A stretch of DNA of 14,144 nucleotides from Bacteroidaceae bacterium (GTDB taxonomy: Bacteria > Bacteroidota > Bacteroidia > Bacteroidales > Barnesiellaceae_A). The position numbers and the translations under genes were made by a program. The stretch lies in assembly GCA_017561285.1 (NCBI GenBank), contig JAFZDG010000262.1, positions 1 through 14,144 of the forward strand, given 5' to 3'. Of this stretch, positions 1-8,409 are shown piece after piece. Within the stretch, counting starts at the first letter, position 1. Each line of letters opens with the position of its first letter. Below the pieces are notes generated by a model. It saw nothing but the letters and a program-made list of their open reading frames with translations, did not search any database and was not told the origin of the DNA.

Positions 1-1096
1 CACGCTGTTGCAACATTTCGGGGTTGGCCACGTCAAATGTGGCTGCTATAGCGATATCCTCGGCAGCTTTATCGAACTGACCTAAAATACGATACACCTT
101 ACTACGAACGAGATAATAGGGCATTTGATCGCCCTTCATTCGTATGGCAGTACTCATATCGTCAATAGCATATTCAAACTGTCCCAATCGCATATAACAG
201 AATCCACGATTGTAATATACCGAGTGAAAGTGTAAATATTTTTGCTCTACAATAGTGTTCCAATCTTGAATAGAAGCCGAATAATGCTTATTATTCATAT
301 GTATCGCACCACGAATATAGTAATAGAAGCCCTTTTCGTCTACTCGCTCTATGGCTACAGTCAATGCAGCCACAACGGGCTCATAAGCCACTGCCGACAA
401 TTTGTTGAGAGCCGCCACAGAGCCTCTATTATCACCATATACCATAGCCGACACATAGTCATCGGCAGCCTTACGCCACTCTCCCATCTCCTCATAAATA
501 GCACCACGAGTCATATAGAAATCGACATTGGTCGGATTGGATTGCTCGGCTTTGGTCATATTATCGTGGCATAGGCCCATATTATTCTCTTTATATGCTA
601 TGATAGCCAAACCCAAGTAGGCTTCTTGACAACGGGCATCGCGGCGGAGCAGTTGCTGATAATCCTCTTTGGCGTGTTTATAATCGCCCATATCACGCAG
701 AAGATCGGCACGACTGATGAGCGAGAATCGAGATGTAGGTTCCAATACAAGAGCTTCGTTAAAATCGGACAAAGCCAATGAATTATCACCCTTCATTTGA
801 TATATGAGTCCTCTAATCGTATAGGCTTGTGACAGGTCAGATGCCTCTTGACGAGGGAAATATCTGATAGCTGCATCCAAGTCGGTCAATGCCTTTTCAT
901 AGTCGCCATACTGATAATAATCTTTTCCACGACTATAATAGATAGTATAATCCTGTGGATTTTCTCTCAACATAGCCGCATATGTTTCCATCGTGACACG
1001 CACCATTGGATTGTTCATATAGCTATTGGTTTGTGCAGTTGCCACTATGGGCAGCATACATAACAAGGGGAAGAAGAGTCGTAGTACGATTTTCAT
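1..1096 (-). CDS. Secreted tetratricopeptide-repeat protein, 3' end missing
   Basis: The frame stays open from an ATG at 1096 to the window edge, giving 365 codons with no stop, so the C-terminus lies outside. Residues 1-21 form a signal peptide (MKIVLRLFFPLLCMLPIVATAQ, cut probably just before the Gln), with no lipobox, so the protein is likely periplasmic. From about residue 47 it is a row of seven or eight TPR units, each with the G/A-x-x-Y and G-D-Y-x-x-A pattern (for example YYSRGKDYYQYGDYEKALTD and RGAIYEEMGEWRKAADDY). Such repeats bind protein partners; no enzyme domain is visible. An in-frame ATG at 1114 would add six residues; I chose 1096 because it gives the compact Met-Lys signal peptide. 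It follows rsmE by 27 bases on the same strand and is probably co-transcribed. The partner is unknown. Confidence 0.88.
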   Translation of the reverse strand, partial: MKIVLRLFFPLLCMLPIVATAQTNSYMNNPMVRVTMETYAAMLRENPQDYTIYYSRGKDYYQYGDYEKALTDLDAAIRYFPRQEASDLSQAYTIRGLIYQMKGDNSLALSDFNEALVLEPTSRFSLISRADLLRDMGDYKHAKEDYQQLLRRDARCQEAYLGLAIIAYKENNMGLCHDNMTKAEQSNPTNVDFYMTRGAIYEEMGEWRKAADDYVSAMVYGDNRGSVAALNKLSAVAYEPVVAALTVAIERVDEKGFYYYIRGAIHMNNKHYSASIQDWNTIVEQKYLHFHSVYYNRGFCYMRLGQFEYAIDDMSTAIRMKGDQMPYYLVRSKVYRILGQFDKAAEDIAIAATFDVANPEMLQQR

Positions 1097-1123
1097 GTTT
1101 AATATATTGTTCATTATCAATTA

Positions 1124-1840
1124 CTATTCGAGCGATGCAATCTCGTTGATGGTATGTATCGTATGGCAAGCCACGACACCGGCAGTCTCGGTACGCAATC
1201 GCGATGCACCCAACGATATGGGACGATAACCATGAGCGATGGCCAACTCTACCTCCTCCGGACTGAAATCGCCCTCGGGGCCTATCAGAATACGCACGCG
1301 CGAGCCGGGCTTGTAACTTTGCGAGAGGAGTATGCGCTCGCTATCGGCATGACAGTGTGCAATAAATTTCTGTCCATCAAACTCCTCACACACATAACGA
1401 TCAAAGGGTGTCATCTCTTCCAATCGGGGCAAAACAGCCTTGAGGCTTTGCTTCATAGCCGATACAAGAATCTTCTCTATTCGCTCTGTTTTGAGTTCTT
1501 TGCGCTCCGAAAAACGACACAACAATGGCACGATGGCATCTATACCCATCTCGGTAGTTTTCTCGGCAAACCACTCAATACGATCGAGATTCTTGGTGGG
1601 AGCAATCGCAATCTCTATCTCGCCACTCCAATGCGAAGGCTGCTTCAGTTCTTCAACGATGCGCACACCGCAACGTTTGTTGTGAGCAAGCGTAATTTGG
1701 GCACGATAGAAAGTACCCTTACCATCTATCAATCCTATTTCATCGCCTTCGCTCAGTCGCAACACGCGCACACAATGTCCACTCTCCACCTCCGGCAAAG
1801 TGAGTGTTTCGGCTATATCGGGTGTATAAAAGAGATGCAT
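1124..1840 (-). CDS. rsmE: 16S rRNA (uracil(1498)-N3)-methyltransferase RsmE
   Basis: RsmE uses S-adenosylmethionine to methylate N3 of U1498 in 16S rRNA of the 30S subunit. The 238-aa length is typical. Residues 1-65 form the PUA-like RNA-binding domain. Residues 70-238 form the SPOUT (trefoil-knot) methyltransferase domain, with IAPTKNLDRIEWFAEKTTEMG (78-99), the AMKQS segment near 128-132, the cofactor-loop motif IGPEGDFS (186-193) and LGASRLRTETA (210-220). These are the usual RsmE signatures. The gene starts 7 bases after the permease stop codon and is followed by the TPR gene, so it sits inside a four-gene minus-strand cluster. Long antisense frames over it are by-products of its codon use. 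No key residue appears to be missing. Confidence 0.96.
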   Translation of the reverse strand: MHLFYTPDIAETLTLPEVESGHCVRVLRLSEGDEIGLIDGKGTFYRAQITLAHNKRCGVRIVEELKQPSHWSGEIEIAIAPTKNLDRIEWFAEKTTEMGIDAIVPLLCRFSERKELKTERIEKILVSAMKQSLKAVLPRLEEMTPFDRYVCEEFDGQKFIAHCHADSERILLSQSYKPGSRVRILIGPEGDFSPEEVELAIAHGYRPISLGASRLRTETAGVVACHTIHTINEIASLE

Positions 1841-1847
1841 AACACAA

Positions 1848-3074
1848 TCAGGCTTTTACCTCTTCGGCATTGTGTTTGTAACGGAACACCAACGCAAATA
1901 ATATGGCTACTACCAGGGCATAGGCCGCAAAGATAAACCACGAATCGGGCCAGCCATACATATCTACAACCTTACCGGCGGCATACGAACCCAAAGTAGC
2001 TCCCAGACCGTTGGTCATCATCATAAATACGCCTTGCGCACTGGCACGAATGGCCGGTGTAGTCTCCTTCTCGACATAGAGCGAACCCGATATATTGAAA
2101 AAGTCGAATGCAACACCATATACAATCATTGAGAGGATAAGCATCCACACTCCTGTACCGGGATTACCCAAGCCCAAGAGCGCAAAACGCAATACCCATG
2201 CAAACATACTGATGAGCATTACATTCTTAATACCATAACGTTTCAAGAAGAAAGGTATAAGCAATATACACAAGGTTTCACTGAGTTGCGAAAGCGATAT
2301 GAGAATATTGGCGTGTTCTACACCAAATGTTCCGGCATATTTATCAATACCACCAAAGTAGTTGGTAAGATAACCATTGGCAAAAGCATTGGTAATCTGT
2401 AACGAAACGCCCAAAAACATCGAAAAGATAAAGAATATAGCCATACGCTTCTCTTTGAACAGTGCAAATGCTCGCAAGCCCAAGGCATCTACCCAATTAC
2501 CTTCGGGAGCTTTCTTACTTACAGCGCAAGGGGGTAGCGTGAATGAATATATACCCAACAACACGCCTATAGCAGCCGAAAAATAGAGTTGGTTGGCACT
2601 CTGTGCAAAGCCCAACAAATCTACAGCAATCATTGAGCATATGAAACCAACCGTACCCCATACTCTGATAGGAGGAAAATCTTTTACCGTATCAAGACCA
2701 TTTTGAGACAAGGCATTGTAGGCCACTGTATTCGACATAGAGATAGTGGGCATATAGAATATCACTCCCAACAATACGGCAGCATATAACGATGAATACT
2801 CGGTTTGCGTAGCTGCATAAGCCATACAAGCTGCACTCAACAGATGCAATATACCCAACAATCGTTGCGCCGGAACCCAACGGTCGGCCACAACGCCCAT
2901 CAATGCGGGCATAAACAACGAAGCAATACCCATAGTGGCAAAGAAACTACCTATTTGCAATCCACTAAACTGCAAAACACCACCAAGATAGGCACCCAAC
3001 GATATGAGCCATGCACCCCATACGCCATATTGCAAGAAATTCATTACAATAAGGCGAAACTTAATGTTATTCAT
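1848..3074 (-). CDS. nupG: Nucleoside:H+ symporter of the major facilitator superfamily (NupG-like)
   Basis: This is a 408-aa inner-membrane permease with about twelve hydrophobic segments. From memory it is close to E. coli NupG along its whole length: the start FLQYGVWGAWLISLGAYLG, DFPPIRVWGTVGF near residue 130, ALFKEKRMAIFFIFSMFLG near 205, RYGIKNVMLIS, and YGVAFDFFNISGSLYVEKE near 318 all have direct counterparts there. NupG imports nucleosides with protons (family Nuc_H_symport), so purine and pyrimidine nucleoside uptake is the likely role. Exact substrate choice (NupG-like or xanthosine-type XapB-like) cannot be settled from sequence. It lies 14 bases after the BFN gene and 7 bases before rsmE, and is presumably read from the promoter at 3754. 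The cytosolic tail ends FRYKHNAEEVKA. Confidence 0.92.
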   Translation of the reverse strand: MNNIKFRLIVMNFLQYGVWGAWLISLGAYLGGVLQFSGLQIGSFFATMGIASLFMPALMGVVADRWVPAQRLLGILHLLSAACMAYAATQTEYSSLYAAVLLGVIFYMPTISMSNTVAYNALSQNGLDTVKDFPPIRVWGTVGFICSMIAVDLLGFAQSANQLYFSAAIGVLLGIYSFTLPPCAVSKKAPEGNWVDALGLRAFALFKEKRMAIFFIFSMFLGVSLQITNAFANGYLTNYFGGIDKYAGTFGVEHANILISLSQLSETLCILLIPFFLKRYGIKNVMLISMFAWVLRFALLGLGNPGTGVWMLILSMIVYGVAFDFFNISGSLYVEKETTPAIRASAQGVFMMMTNGLGATLGSYAAGKVVDMYGWPDSWFIFAAYALVVAILFALVFRYKHNAEEVKA

Positions 3075-3088
3075 AACAGTAAATCTTT

Positions 3089-3679
3089 TTATTTTTGTTC
3101 TTTACGTTTAGTCAATAATTGTTGTATTACGGCAGCCTCTTCATAGTTTTCGCTGGCAAGAGCTTTGGCCAAGCATATATCGAGTTGATGGTCATTCATA
3201 TGCTCCAACTCAACAACAGGAGAATCCTCCTTTTTACAATCCTCGGCACACACATTTCCTATAAGAGACTGGTCTATTGCCACCTTTTCGAGCAAGTGGG
3301 CTGATATGTAAATGGGAGCATTGGCTCGCAACGCCAAAGAAACAGCATCGGAAGTTCGAGATTCGACCTCCTTTACGTATGTCCCGTTATTGAGTTTGAT
3401 GGTTGAGAAAAAAATACCACACTCAAAATGATTGATAACAACTTCCTCAACACGCACATCGAAACTGGTTGCAATATTGAGCATCAAATCGTGAGTCATA
3501 GGACGAGGCACAACCACATTATCCATTCGCAATGCTATTTCCATTGCATCTTTTGATGACACTACTACAGGAACACGACGATTGCCGCCTACCTCAGCAA
3601 GCAACAACACATATAATTGAGGATGAACCTCACTTTGCGATATACTCAACGCTTCTAATTGAACTCTTTCTGTATTCAC
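3089..3679 (-). CDS. Bifunctional nuclease (BFN/DUF151) family protein with C-terminal UVR motif
   Basis: This is a 196-aa soluble protein. Residues about 8-135 match the BFN domain: QLYVLLLAEVGGNRRVPVVV, the DAMEIALR segment at 44-51, RPMTHDLM at 59-66 and SRTSDAVSLALR at 107-118. A linker with two cysteines (C144, C148) leads to residues 161-193, which look like a UvrB/UvrC (UVR) coiled-coil motif (HQLDICLAKALASENYEEAAVIQQLL). BFN domains were named for nuclease activity in plant homologues; the bacterial role is not established, though the UVR hairpin suggests protein-protein contact. It is the first gene of the minus-strand cluster, about 70 bases downstream of the predicted transcription start. 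The two-domain layout is usual for Bacteroidetes members, so I do not regard it as an odd fusion. Confidence 0.93.
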   Translation of the reverse strand: MNTERVQLEALSISQSEVHPQLYVLLLAEVGGNRRVPVVVSSKDAMEIALRMDNVVVPRPMTHDLMLNIATSFDVRVEEVVINHFECGIFFSTIKLNNGTYVKEVESRTSDAVSLALRANAPIYISAHLLEKVAIDQSLIGNVCAEDCKKEDSPVVELEHMNDHQLDICLAKALASENYEEAAVIQQLLTKRKEQK

Positions 3680-3753
3680 TTTTATTTATTTTGAGGGTTA
3701 TTTATTGCATATACCTCACGCTATTACACAATAAGGCAATATACATTATAGTG

Positions 3754-3761
3754 CAAATGTA
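3754..3761 (-). promoter_or_regulatory. -7 box of the promoter for the BFN-nupG-rsmE-TPR cluster
   Basis: On the minus strand this reads TACATTTG, a full match to the Bacteroidetes -7 consensus TAnnTTTG, about 75 bases before the BFN start codon. No good TTG stands at the 20-base spacing seen at other promoters in this window. Upstream, a perfect 12-bp palindrome (CGTTATATAACG, 3794-3805) could be a site for an activator. The rest of 3680-3861 is A/T-rich and holds no gene that I can support. Confidence 0.55.
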
Positions 3762-3861
3762 CACATTCTTACGCAAAGTTTACACCTATTTATCGTTATA
3801 TAACGTAAAAATACCATTTTTGCACCACAATATTATGCTCATAAATCCATTTTAGGCATAC

Positions 3862-3896
3862 AAAAAAGCGCTCGGCTCTGAAGTGAAGCCAAGCGC
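3862..3896 (-). terminator. Rho-independent terminator of the fumarase gene
   Basis: On the minus strand, 25 bases after the fumarase stop codon, a 10-bp stem (GCGCTTGGCT pairing with AGCCGAGCGC, one G-T pair) closes a 9-base loop and is followed directly by six T. This is a textbook intrinsic terminator. Confidence 0.93.
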
Positions 3897-3920
3897 CCTA
3901 TTTATTATAATGCTATAACC

Positions 3921-5564
3921 TTAGCACTTACCGGGGCAAGTGGGTTTGATTTGCTTGAAGAAATCGTTACCCTTGTCATCAACAAGAATAAATGCGGGGA
4001 AGTCTTCCACCTCTATTTTCCAGATAGCCTCCATACCCAATTCGGGATACTCAAGACACTCTACTTTCTTGATGCTGTTTTGCGCCAAGAGAGCAGCAGG
4101 GCCACCAATACTGCCGAGGTAGAAACCACCATGCTTGTGACAAGCATCGGTAACTTGTTGGCTGCGATTACCTTTAGCAATCATCACCATAGAGCCACCA
4201 TTGGCTTGGAAGAGATCTACATAAGAGTCCATACGACCGGCTGTTGTGGGACCGAACGAACCCGATGCCATACCGGTAGGAGTCTTAGCAGGACCTGCAT
4301 AATAGATGGGGTGATTCTTCAAATATTCGGGCATAGGCTCACCGGCATCCAAACGCTCTTTGATCTTGGCGTGTGCAATGTCACGACCTACAATGATTGT
4401 ACCGTTCAACGAGAGGCGTGTCGCTACGGGATACTTGGTGAGTTCGGCAAGAATTTCACTCATAGGACGATTGAGGTCGATGCGTACGGCATCGCCTTCA
4501 CCGGCTTGACGCAACTCTTCGGGAATGAGTGTAAAGGGTTGGTCATCGAGTTTTTCGATCCACAAGCCATCTTTATTGATTTTGGCTTTGATGTTGCGGT
4601 CGGCCGAGCAAGAAACGCCCATACCTACAGGACACGATGCGCCATGACGCGGCAAACGGATAATGCGAATATCGTGTGCAAAATACTTACCGCCAAATTG
4701 AGCACCATAACCCGATGCTTGTGCTGCTGCCAATACCTCTTTTTCCAACTCTACATCGCGGAATGCTTGGCCCCACTCGTTACCTTCGGTAGGCAAACGG
4801 TCGTAGTACTTAGCCGAGGCCAACTTGACAGTCTTGAGGTTTGTCTCGGCACTTGTACCGCCAATTACAAAAGCTACGTGATAGGGAGGACAGGCAGCTG
4901 TACCCAATGTCTTCATCTTCTCAACGAGGAAAGGCACGAGTGTCTTGGGATTGATAAGAGCCTTGGTCTCTTGATAGAGATATGTCTTGTTGGCCGAGCC
5001 ACCACCCTTAGCCATAAACAAGAAATTGTACTCCATACCATCAACAGCAAAAAGGTCTATTTGTGCAGGGAGATTGCAACCGGTATTCACCTCGTCATAC
5101 ATATTGAGAGGAGCATTTTGCGAGTAGCGAAGATTCTCTTCGGTATAAGTTTTATATACACCCAACGACAAGGCCTCTTCATCGCCGCCACCGGTCCACA
5201 CTTGTTGACCTTTCTTACCCATAACGATAGCAGTACCTGTATCTTGGCAGAAAGGCAACACACCCTTACAAGCCACTTCGGCATTGCGCAACATTGTGAG
5301 CGCTACAAATTTATCGTTATCGCTTGCTTCAGAATCATGAAGTACTTTGGCCACCATTTCATTGTGCTCACGACGCAACATAAATGACACATCGCGCATT
5401 GCAGCATTGGCCAATTTTGTAAGAGCCTCAGGCTCCACAACAAGAATTTCTTTGCCGTTACATTCGGCTACTGATACATGCTCCTTTGTCAAGAGATAAT
5501 ACTCGGTATTATCGGGTTTCACATTGGGGAACATGGGTTGATACTTAAAAGGTTTTGTTGCCAT
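3921..5564 (-). CDS. fum: Class I (4Fe-4S) fumarate hydratase
   Basis: This 547-aa enzyme interconverts fumarate and malate in the cytosol; in anaerobic Bacteroidales it serves the reductive branch that leads to succinate. Length and layout match E. coli FumA/FumB (548 aa). The three cluster-binding cysteines are seen at C106 (GVLPFCQDTGTA), C225 (GTAACPPYHV) and C319 (GMGVSCSADRN). Other family signatures are KGGGSANKTYL (186-196) and, in the C-terminal beta domain, TPTGMASGSFGPTTAGRMDSY. Such oxygen-labile hydratases fit an anaerobe. The gene stands alone: its own terminator follows at 3862, and divergent upstream DNA separates it from the patatin gene. Its upstream region carries an unusual tandem repeat with at least two -7 boxes. 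A 478-codon antisense frame across it is a shadow of its codon bias. Confidence 0.97.
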   Translation of the reverse strand: MATKPFKYQPMFPNVKPDNTEYYLLTKEHVSVAECNGKEILVVEPEALTKLANAAMRDVSFMLRREHNEMVAKVLHDSEASDNDKFVALTMLRNAEVACKGVLPFCQDTGTAIVMGKKGQQVWTGGGDEEALSLGVYKTYTEENLRYSQNAPLNMYDEVNTGCNLPAQIDLFAVDGMEYNFLFMAKGGGSANKTYLYQETKALINPKTLVPFLVEKMKTLGTAACPPYHVAFVIGGTSAETNLKTVKLASAKYYDRLPTEGNEWGQAFRDVELEKEVLAAAQASGYGAQFGGKYFAHDIRIIRLPRHGASCPVGMGVSCSADRNIKAKINKDGLWIEKLDDQPFTLIPEELRQAGEGDAVRIDLNRPMSEILAELTKYPVATRLSLNGTIIVGRDIAHAKIKERLDAGEPMPEYLKNHPIYYAGPAKTPTGMASGSFGPTTAGRMDSYVDLFQANGGSMVMIAKGNRSQQVTDACHKHGGFYLGSIGGPAALLAQNSIKKVECLEYPELGMEAIWKIEVEDFPAFILVDDKGNDFFKQIKPTCPGKC

Positions 5565-5625
5565 AGCAATAAATATATTTAGTATTTAAAATCGTTCCGT
5601 TCTTTCTTTATCACGACACGTGCTA

Positions 5626-5633
5626 CAAAGATA
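5626..5633 (-). promoter_or_regulatory. Proximal -7 box of the fumarase promoter
   Basis: On the minus strand this reads TATCTTTG, matching TAnnTTTG, about 62 bases before the fumarase ATG. It lies at the fum-proximal edge of repeat copy A. The -33 region is poor: the nearest TTG is 22 bases upstream. Confidence 0.6.
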
Positions 5634-5710
5634 GCGACAAACGAACGAGAAACATCAAGCTTGCTTGAATATTTTTCACAGCGAGTGCAGTCTATCTTCG
5701 CGTACTACCG

Positions 5711-5718
5711 CAAAGATA
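5711..5718 (-). promoter_or_regulatory. Second, distal -7 box upstream of fumarase
   Basis: The same TATCTTTG occurs on the minus strand exactly 85 bases further upstream, at the matching place in repeat copy B. It may be a second start site for fumarase. A weaker relative (TGTCTTTG) stands at 5796-5803, another 85 bases away. Confidence 0.45.
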
Positions 5719-5940
5719 ATGATAAACGAGCGAGAAATATGAAGTTTACTTCAATATTTTTCACAGCGAGTGAAATATATCTTCGAGATTTATCTCAAAG
5801 ACACGAAAACTTATAATACAACAGACGATTTCATAGAATTTTCGCACCATCAACTACAATCTACAACCCACAAATATCAATAACAACATTTTATAACAAA
5901 ATAGAGATTGTCGTTATATGGTAATATTAACTATTTTGTG

Positions 5941-5948
5941 TAGGTTTG
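5941..5948 (+). promoter_or_regulatory. -7 box of the patatin-gene promoter
   Basis: TAGGTTTG matches TAnnTTTG and lies 35 bases before the ATG at 5984, which gives a leader of about 30 bases. I see no clear -33 TTG at the usual spacing. Confidence 0.55.
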
Positions 5949-5983
5949 CATACCAATAACATAATAAAACAATACGAAAGGGT

Positions 5984-8296
5984 ATGAAACGACTGTTGAT
6001 AGCACTATGCATTGTACTTGTAGGATTGACCGTACAAGCACAAACGGTAGGCTTGGTACTAAGTGGTGGTGGCGCAAAAGGTATTGCTCACGTAGGATTG
6101 ATAAAAGCTCTCGAAGAGCACAATATACCCATTGACTACATAACAGGAACATCTATGGGTTCGATTGTAGGAGCCTTGTATGCAATGGGCTATACACCCG
6201 ACGAAATGATGGAGATACTCACCTCTCAAGAGTTTCTCGATTGGGCTTTTGGTGTCATTCCCAAAGAGGAACTTCATTACTTCTTATTGCCCGAGAAAAC
6301 GCCCGAAATTGTTACATTCAATATAGGACAAATAAAGCCCGACACGACACAAAATCCATCTGGCCTGCTCAATCGGCTCATACCCGAGAGCGTTATATCG
6401 CCATTAGCTATGAACTTTGCCTTTATGGAGTTATTTGACTGCTATACTGCTCAATGCCAGGGCAACTTCGACAATTTATTTGTTCCTTATCGTGCTATTG
6501 CCGCCAATGTGAATACCAAAAGCGAGGAGGTTTTTTCATCGGGCAGTTTAGGCGATGCTGTACGAGCCTCTATGAGTATTCCGGTTGCATTCAAACCTAT
6601 CACAATAAATGGCAACGTGATGTATGATGGAGGTATTTACGACAACTTCCCGGTGCGTCCTATGGAAGAGGAGTTTCACCCCGACTTTATGATTGGTAGC
6701 ATATTGGCCTCGGGAGACACAACAGAGATACCCCTTGAGGAGCAAGACGTAATATCGCAACTACTTACCTTCATCATGCAGAAAAACGACTATACCATAG
6801 CTCCCGAGAAAGGTATTGTAATCAAATGTCCGACACAAAACTTCACGATGTTCGACTTTGCCAAGGCACAAGCCATCTACCAAAAGGGATATGAAGAAGG
6901 ACTTGCTATGATAGACTCTATAGAACAACGCATAACACGCCGCATATCACCTCAAACCCGACATATACAACGACAAGCATTTAAAAGCCGCACCCCTACC
7001 ATGCGATTTAGCAAAAACATTACCATAGAGGGTGTAAAAAACAGCGAAAAAGAGTATATCGCACGTCAATTCTACACCTCCGACAGCACTATGACTCTTA
7101 AAGACGTATATCAAGGTTTCTTGCGTAATATATCGACACAAAAATTGGCCGACTTGCGCCCACAAGCCCATTATAACCCCGAAAGCGGACTTTTCGATTT
7201 ACATCTCATAGCCAAAAGCCGCGAGGGTATTTCGTTGGGAATAGGAGGTTTCGTTTCGTCACACAACGCCAACTCGATATATCTGGGCGCACACTACCAT
7301 ACCCTACGCCTCAACTCGTTCGATTTCGATGCCGGTCTGTATTTGGGACAATCCTATCAAGCCGGAGTCGTATCGAGCCGTATGGATATTGGTCGCAGCC
7401 ACCCAATGTACTTGCAACTGATGCTTGTGAGCCAAGTGCACCACTACAACGAGAGTCTTAAACCATTCTTTGCATTCAATACACCCACGTTTATTTCGGA
7501 CAACGAAAACTACGCCAAGTTGTCGCTGGGAATGCCTATTGCAAACCGTGCAAAAATGGAATTCTCGGCCGGATATGGCTACTCGGTCGATCATTACTAC
7601 CAAACCAACCTCACCGAATATAGTAACGAAAAACGCGATGTAAGCACCTATAGTATGGGTATGACCTCGCTACATATAGAAACCAACTGGCTCGACAATC
7701 TTACCTACCCCACCAGCGGAGGTCTTTTTGAGGCCACTGCAAGCTATATCTTTGGAAGCGAAAATTTTAAGCCCGTACTCGAAGGACAAAACCCTGCCAA
7801 GATACTGCACAACTACTTCCAAGTGCAGGCATCGGCACACTACTATTTACCTATCAATTCGCCTTTTGCGCTGGGCGTAAGGGGTGAGTTTGTCTATAAC
7901 AACAATCAGTTTTGCGAAAATTATACAGCCACAATGATACAGGCTCCTGCATTCCAGCCCACACCCTCGAGCCTCAACATATTCAATACAGCTCTTCGCG
8001 CCAACCAGTTTGTTGCCGTAGGCATACTACCCATCTGGAAAGTTTTCAACAACGTACAGTTGCGTACCGAGTTTTATGGTTTTGCACCCATACACACCAT
8101 ATATAAGAATAGCAACGAAAAGGCATACTATGGAGCAGCTTTCGAGAAGATTCACTTCTTTGGAGAGGCATCTATTGTTTATTCCCTACCCTGGGCAGCA
8201 CTGAGCCTATACGGCAACTACTGTAATGCACCCACCCCACAATGGACTTTCGGACTGACATTGGGTATACAAATCTTTGCGCCCAAATTTATTTAA
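5984..8296 (+). CDS. Secreted patatin-like phospholipase with POTRA and outer-membrane beta-barrel (PlpD-like)
   Basis: This 770-aa protein has a signal peptide at residues 1-19 (cut after VQA), then a patatin lipase domain at about 21-315. The oxyanion-hole motif SGGGAKG is at 27-33, the nucleophile serine S57 is in GTSMGS (55-60), and the partner aspartate D215 is in DGG. The Ser-Asp dyad is therefore complete and the enzyme should be active on acyl lipids. Residues about 341-412 (ITIEGVKNSEKEYI onward) look like one POTRA domain, and about 415-770 form alternating strands ending in a phenylalanine-containing strand, as in Omp85-family barrels. This order is that of the PlpD class (type Vd-like), where the barrel carries or anchors the lipase at the outer membrane. 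It is transcribed alone; the neighbours do not reveal its substrate. Confidence 0.93.
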   Translation: MKRLLIALCIVLVGLTVQAQTVGLVLSGGGAKGIAHVGLIKALEEHNIPIDYITGTSMGSIVGALYAMGYTPDEMMEILTSQEFLDWAFGVIPKEELHYFLLPEKTPEIVTFNIGQIKPDTTQNPSGLLNRLIPESVISPLAMNFAFMELFDCYTAQCQGNFDNLFVPYRAIAANVNTKSEEVFSSGSLGDAVRASMSIPVAFKPITINGNVMYDGGIYDNFPVRPMEEEFHPDFMIGSILASGDTTEIPLEEQDVISQLLTFIMQKNDYTIAPEKGIVIKCPTQNFTMFDFAKAQAIYQKGYEEGLAMIDSIEQRITRRISPQTRHIQRQAFKSRTPTMRFSKNITIEGVKNSEKEYIARQFYTSDSTMTLKDVYQGFLRNISTQKLADLRPQAHYNPESGLFDLHLIAKSREGISLGIGGFVSSHNANSIYLGAHYHTLRLNSFDFDAGLYLGQSYQAGVVSSRMDIGRSHPMYLQLMLVSQVHHYNESLKPFFAFNTPTFISDNENYAKLSLGMPIANRAKMEFSAGYGYSVDHYYQTNLTEYSNEKRDVSTYSMGMTSLHIETNWLDNLTYPTSGGLFEATASYIFGSENFKPVLEGQNPAKILHNYFQVQASAHYYLPINSPFALGVRGEFVYNNNQFCENYTATMIQAPAFQPTPSSLNIFNTALRANQFVAVGILPIWKVFNNVQLRTEFYGFAPIHTIYKNSNEKAYYGAAFEKIHFFGEASIVYSLPWAALSLYGNYCNAPTPQWTFGLTLGIQIFAPKFI

Positions 8297-8331
8297 GAAA
8301 AAATAGATTTATAAATATCTGCATATCAACG

Positions 8332-8353
8332 TTTTATCATTTTATTGATAAAA
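8332..8353. other. A/T-only hairpin after the patatin gene
   Basis: TTTTATCA and TGATAAAA form a perfect 8-bp inverted repeat with a 6-base loop, 36 bases after the stop codon. It lacks G/C pairs and a separate T tract, so it is at best a weak terminator. Confidence 0.3.
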
Positions 8354-8390
8354 AAAAGCAGAAAAACTGCCATATTTCAAAAAATATTCT

Positions 8391-8398
8391 TACCTTTG
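8391..8398 (+). promoter_or_regulatory. -7 box of the tRNA-Arg(ACG) cluster promoter
   Basis: TACCTTTG matches the Bacteroidetes -7 consensus exactly and ends 11 bases before the first tRNA, so the primary transcript would start almost at the tRNA 5' end. No clear -33 element is seen. Confidence 0.65.
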
Positions 8399-8409
8399 CA
8401 TCCGCGTTT

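Larger units (their letters stand above)
5626..5803. repeat. Imperfect 85-bp tandem repeat between fumarase and the patatin gene
   Basis: Copy A (5626-5700) and copy B (5711-5785) agree at about 63 of 75 positions by direct comparison, and a short third start (CAAAGACACGA) follows at 5796, exactly 85 bases after copy B begins. Each copy begins with CAAAGATA and ends with TATCTTCG, so its edges are inverted. Each has a central dyad: TCAAGC-TT-GCTTGA in A (5655-5668) and TGAAGT-TT-ACTTCA in B (5740-5753). An identical run, AATATTTTTCACAGCGAGTG, follows in both. The intergenic stretch 5565-5983 (419 bp) holds no gene beyond this repeat and the promoters. Confidence 0.85.

Noticed and set aside
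1154..1936. 260-codon plus-strand frame over rsmE and the permease end
   Set aside because: It covers two confidently identified genes on the other strand, and its translation has no recognisable motif.
3951..5387. Long 478-codon open frame on the plus strand, antisense to fumarase
   Set aside because: Fumarase is a full-length match to its family with all cluster cysteines. The antisense frame shows no domain and arises from the codon bias of the real gene.
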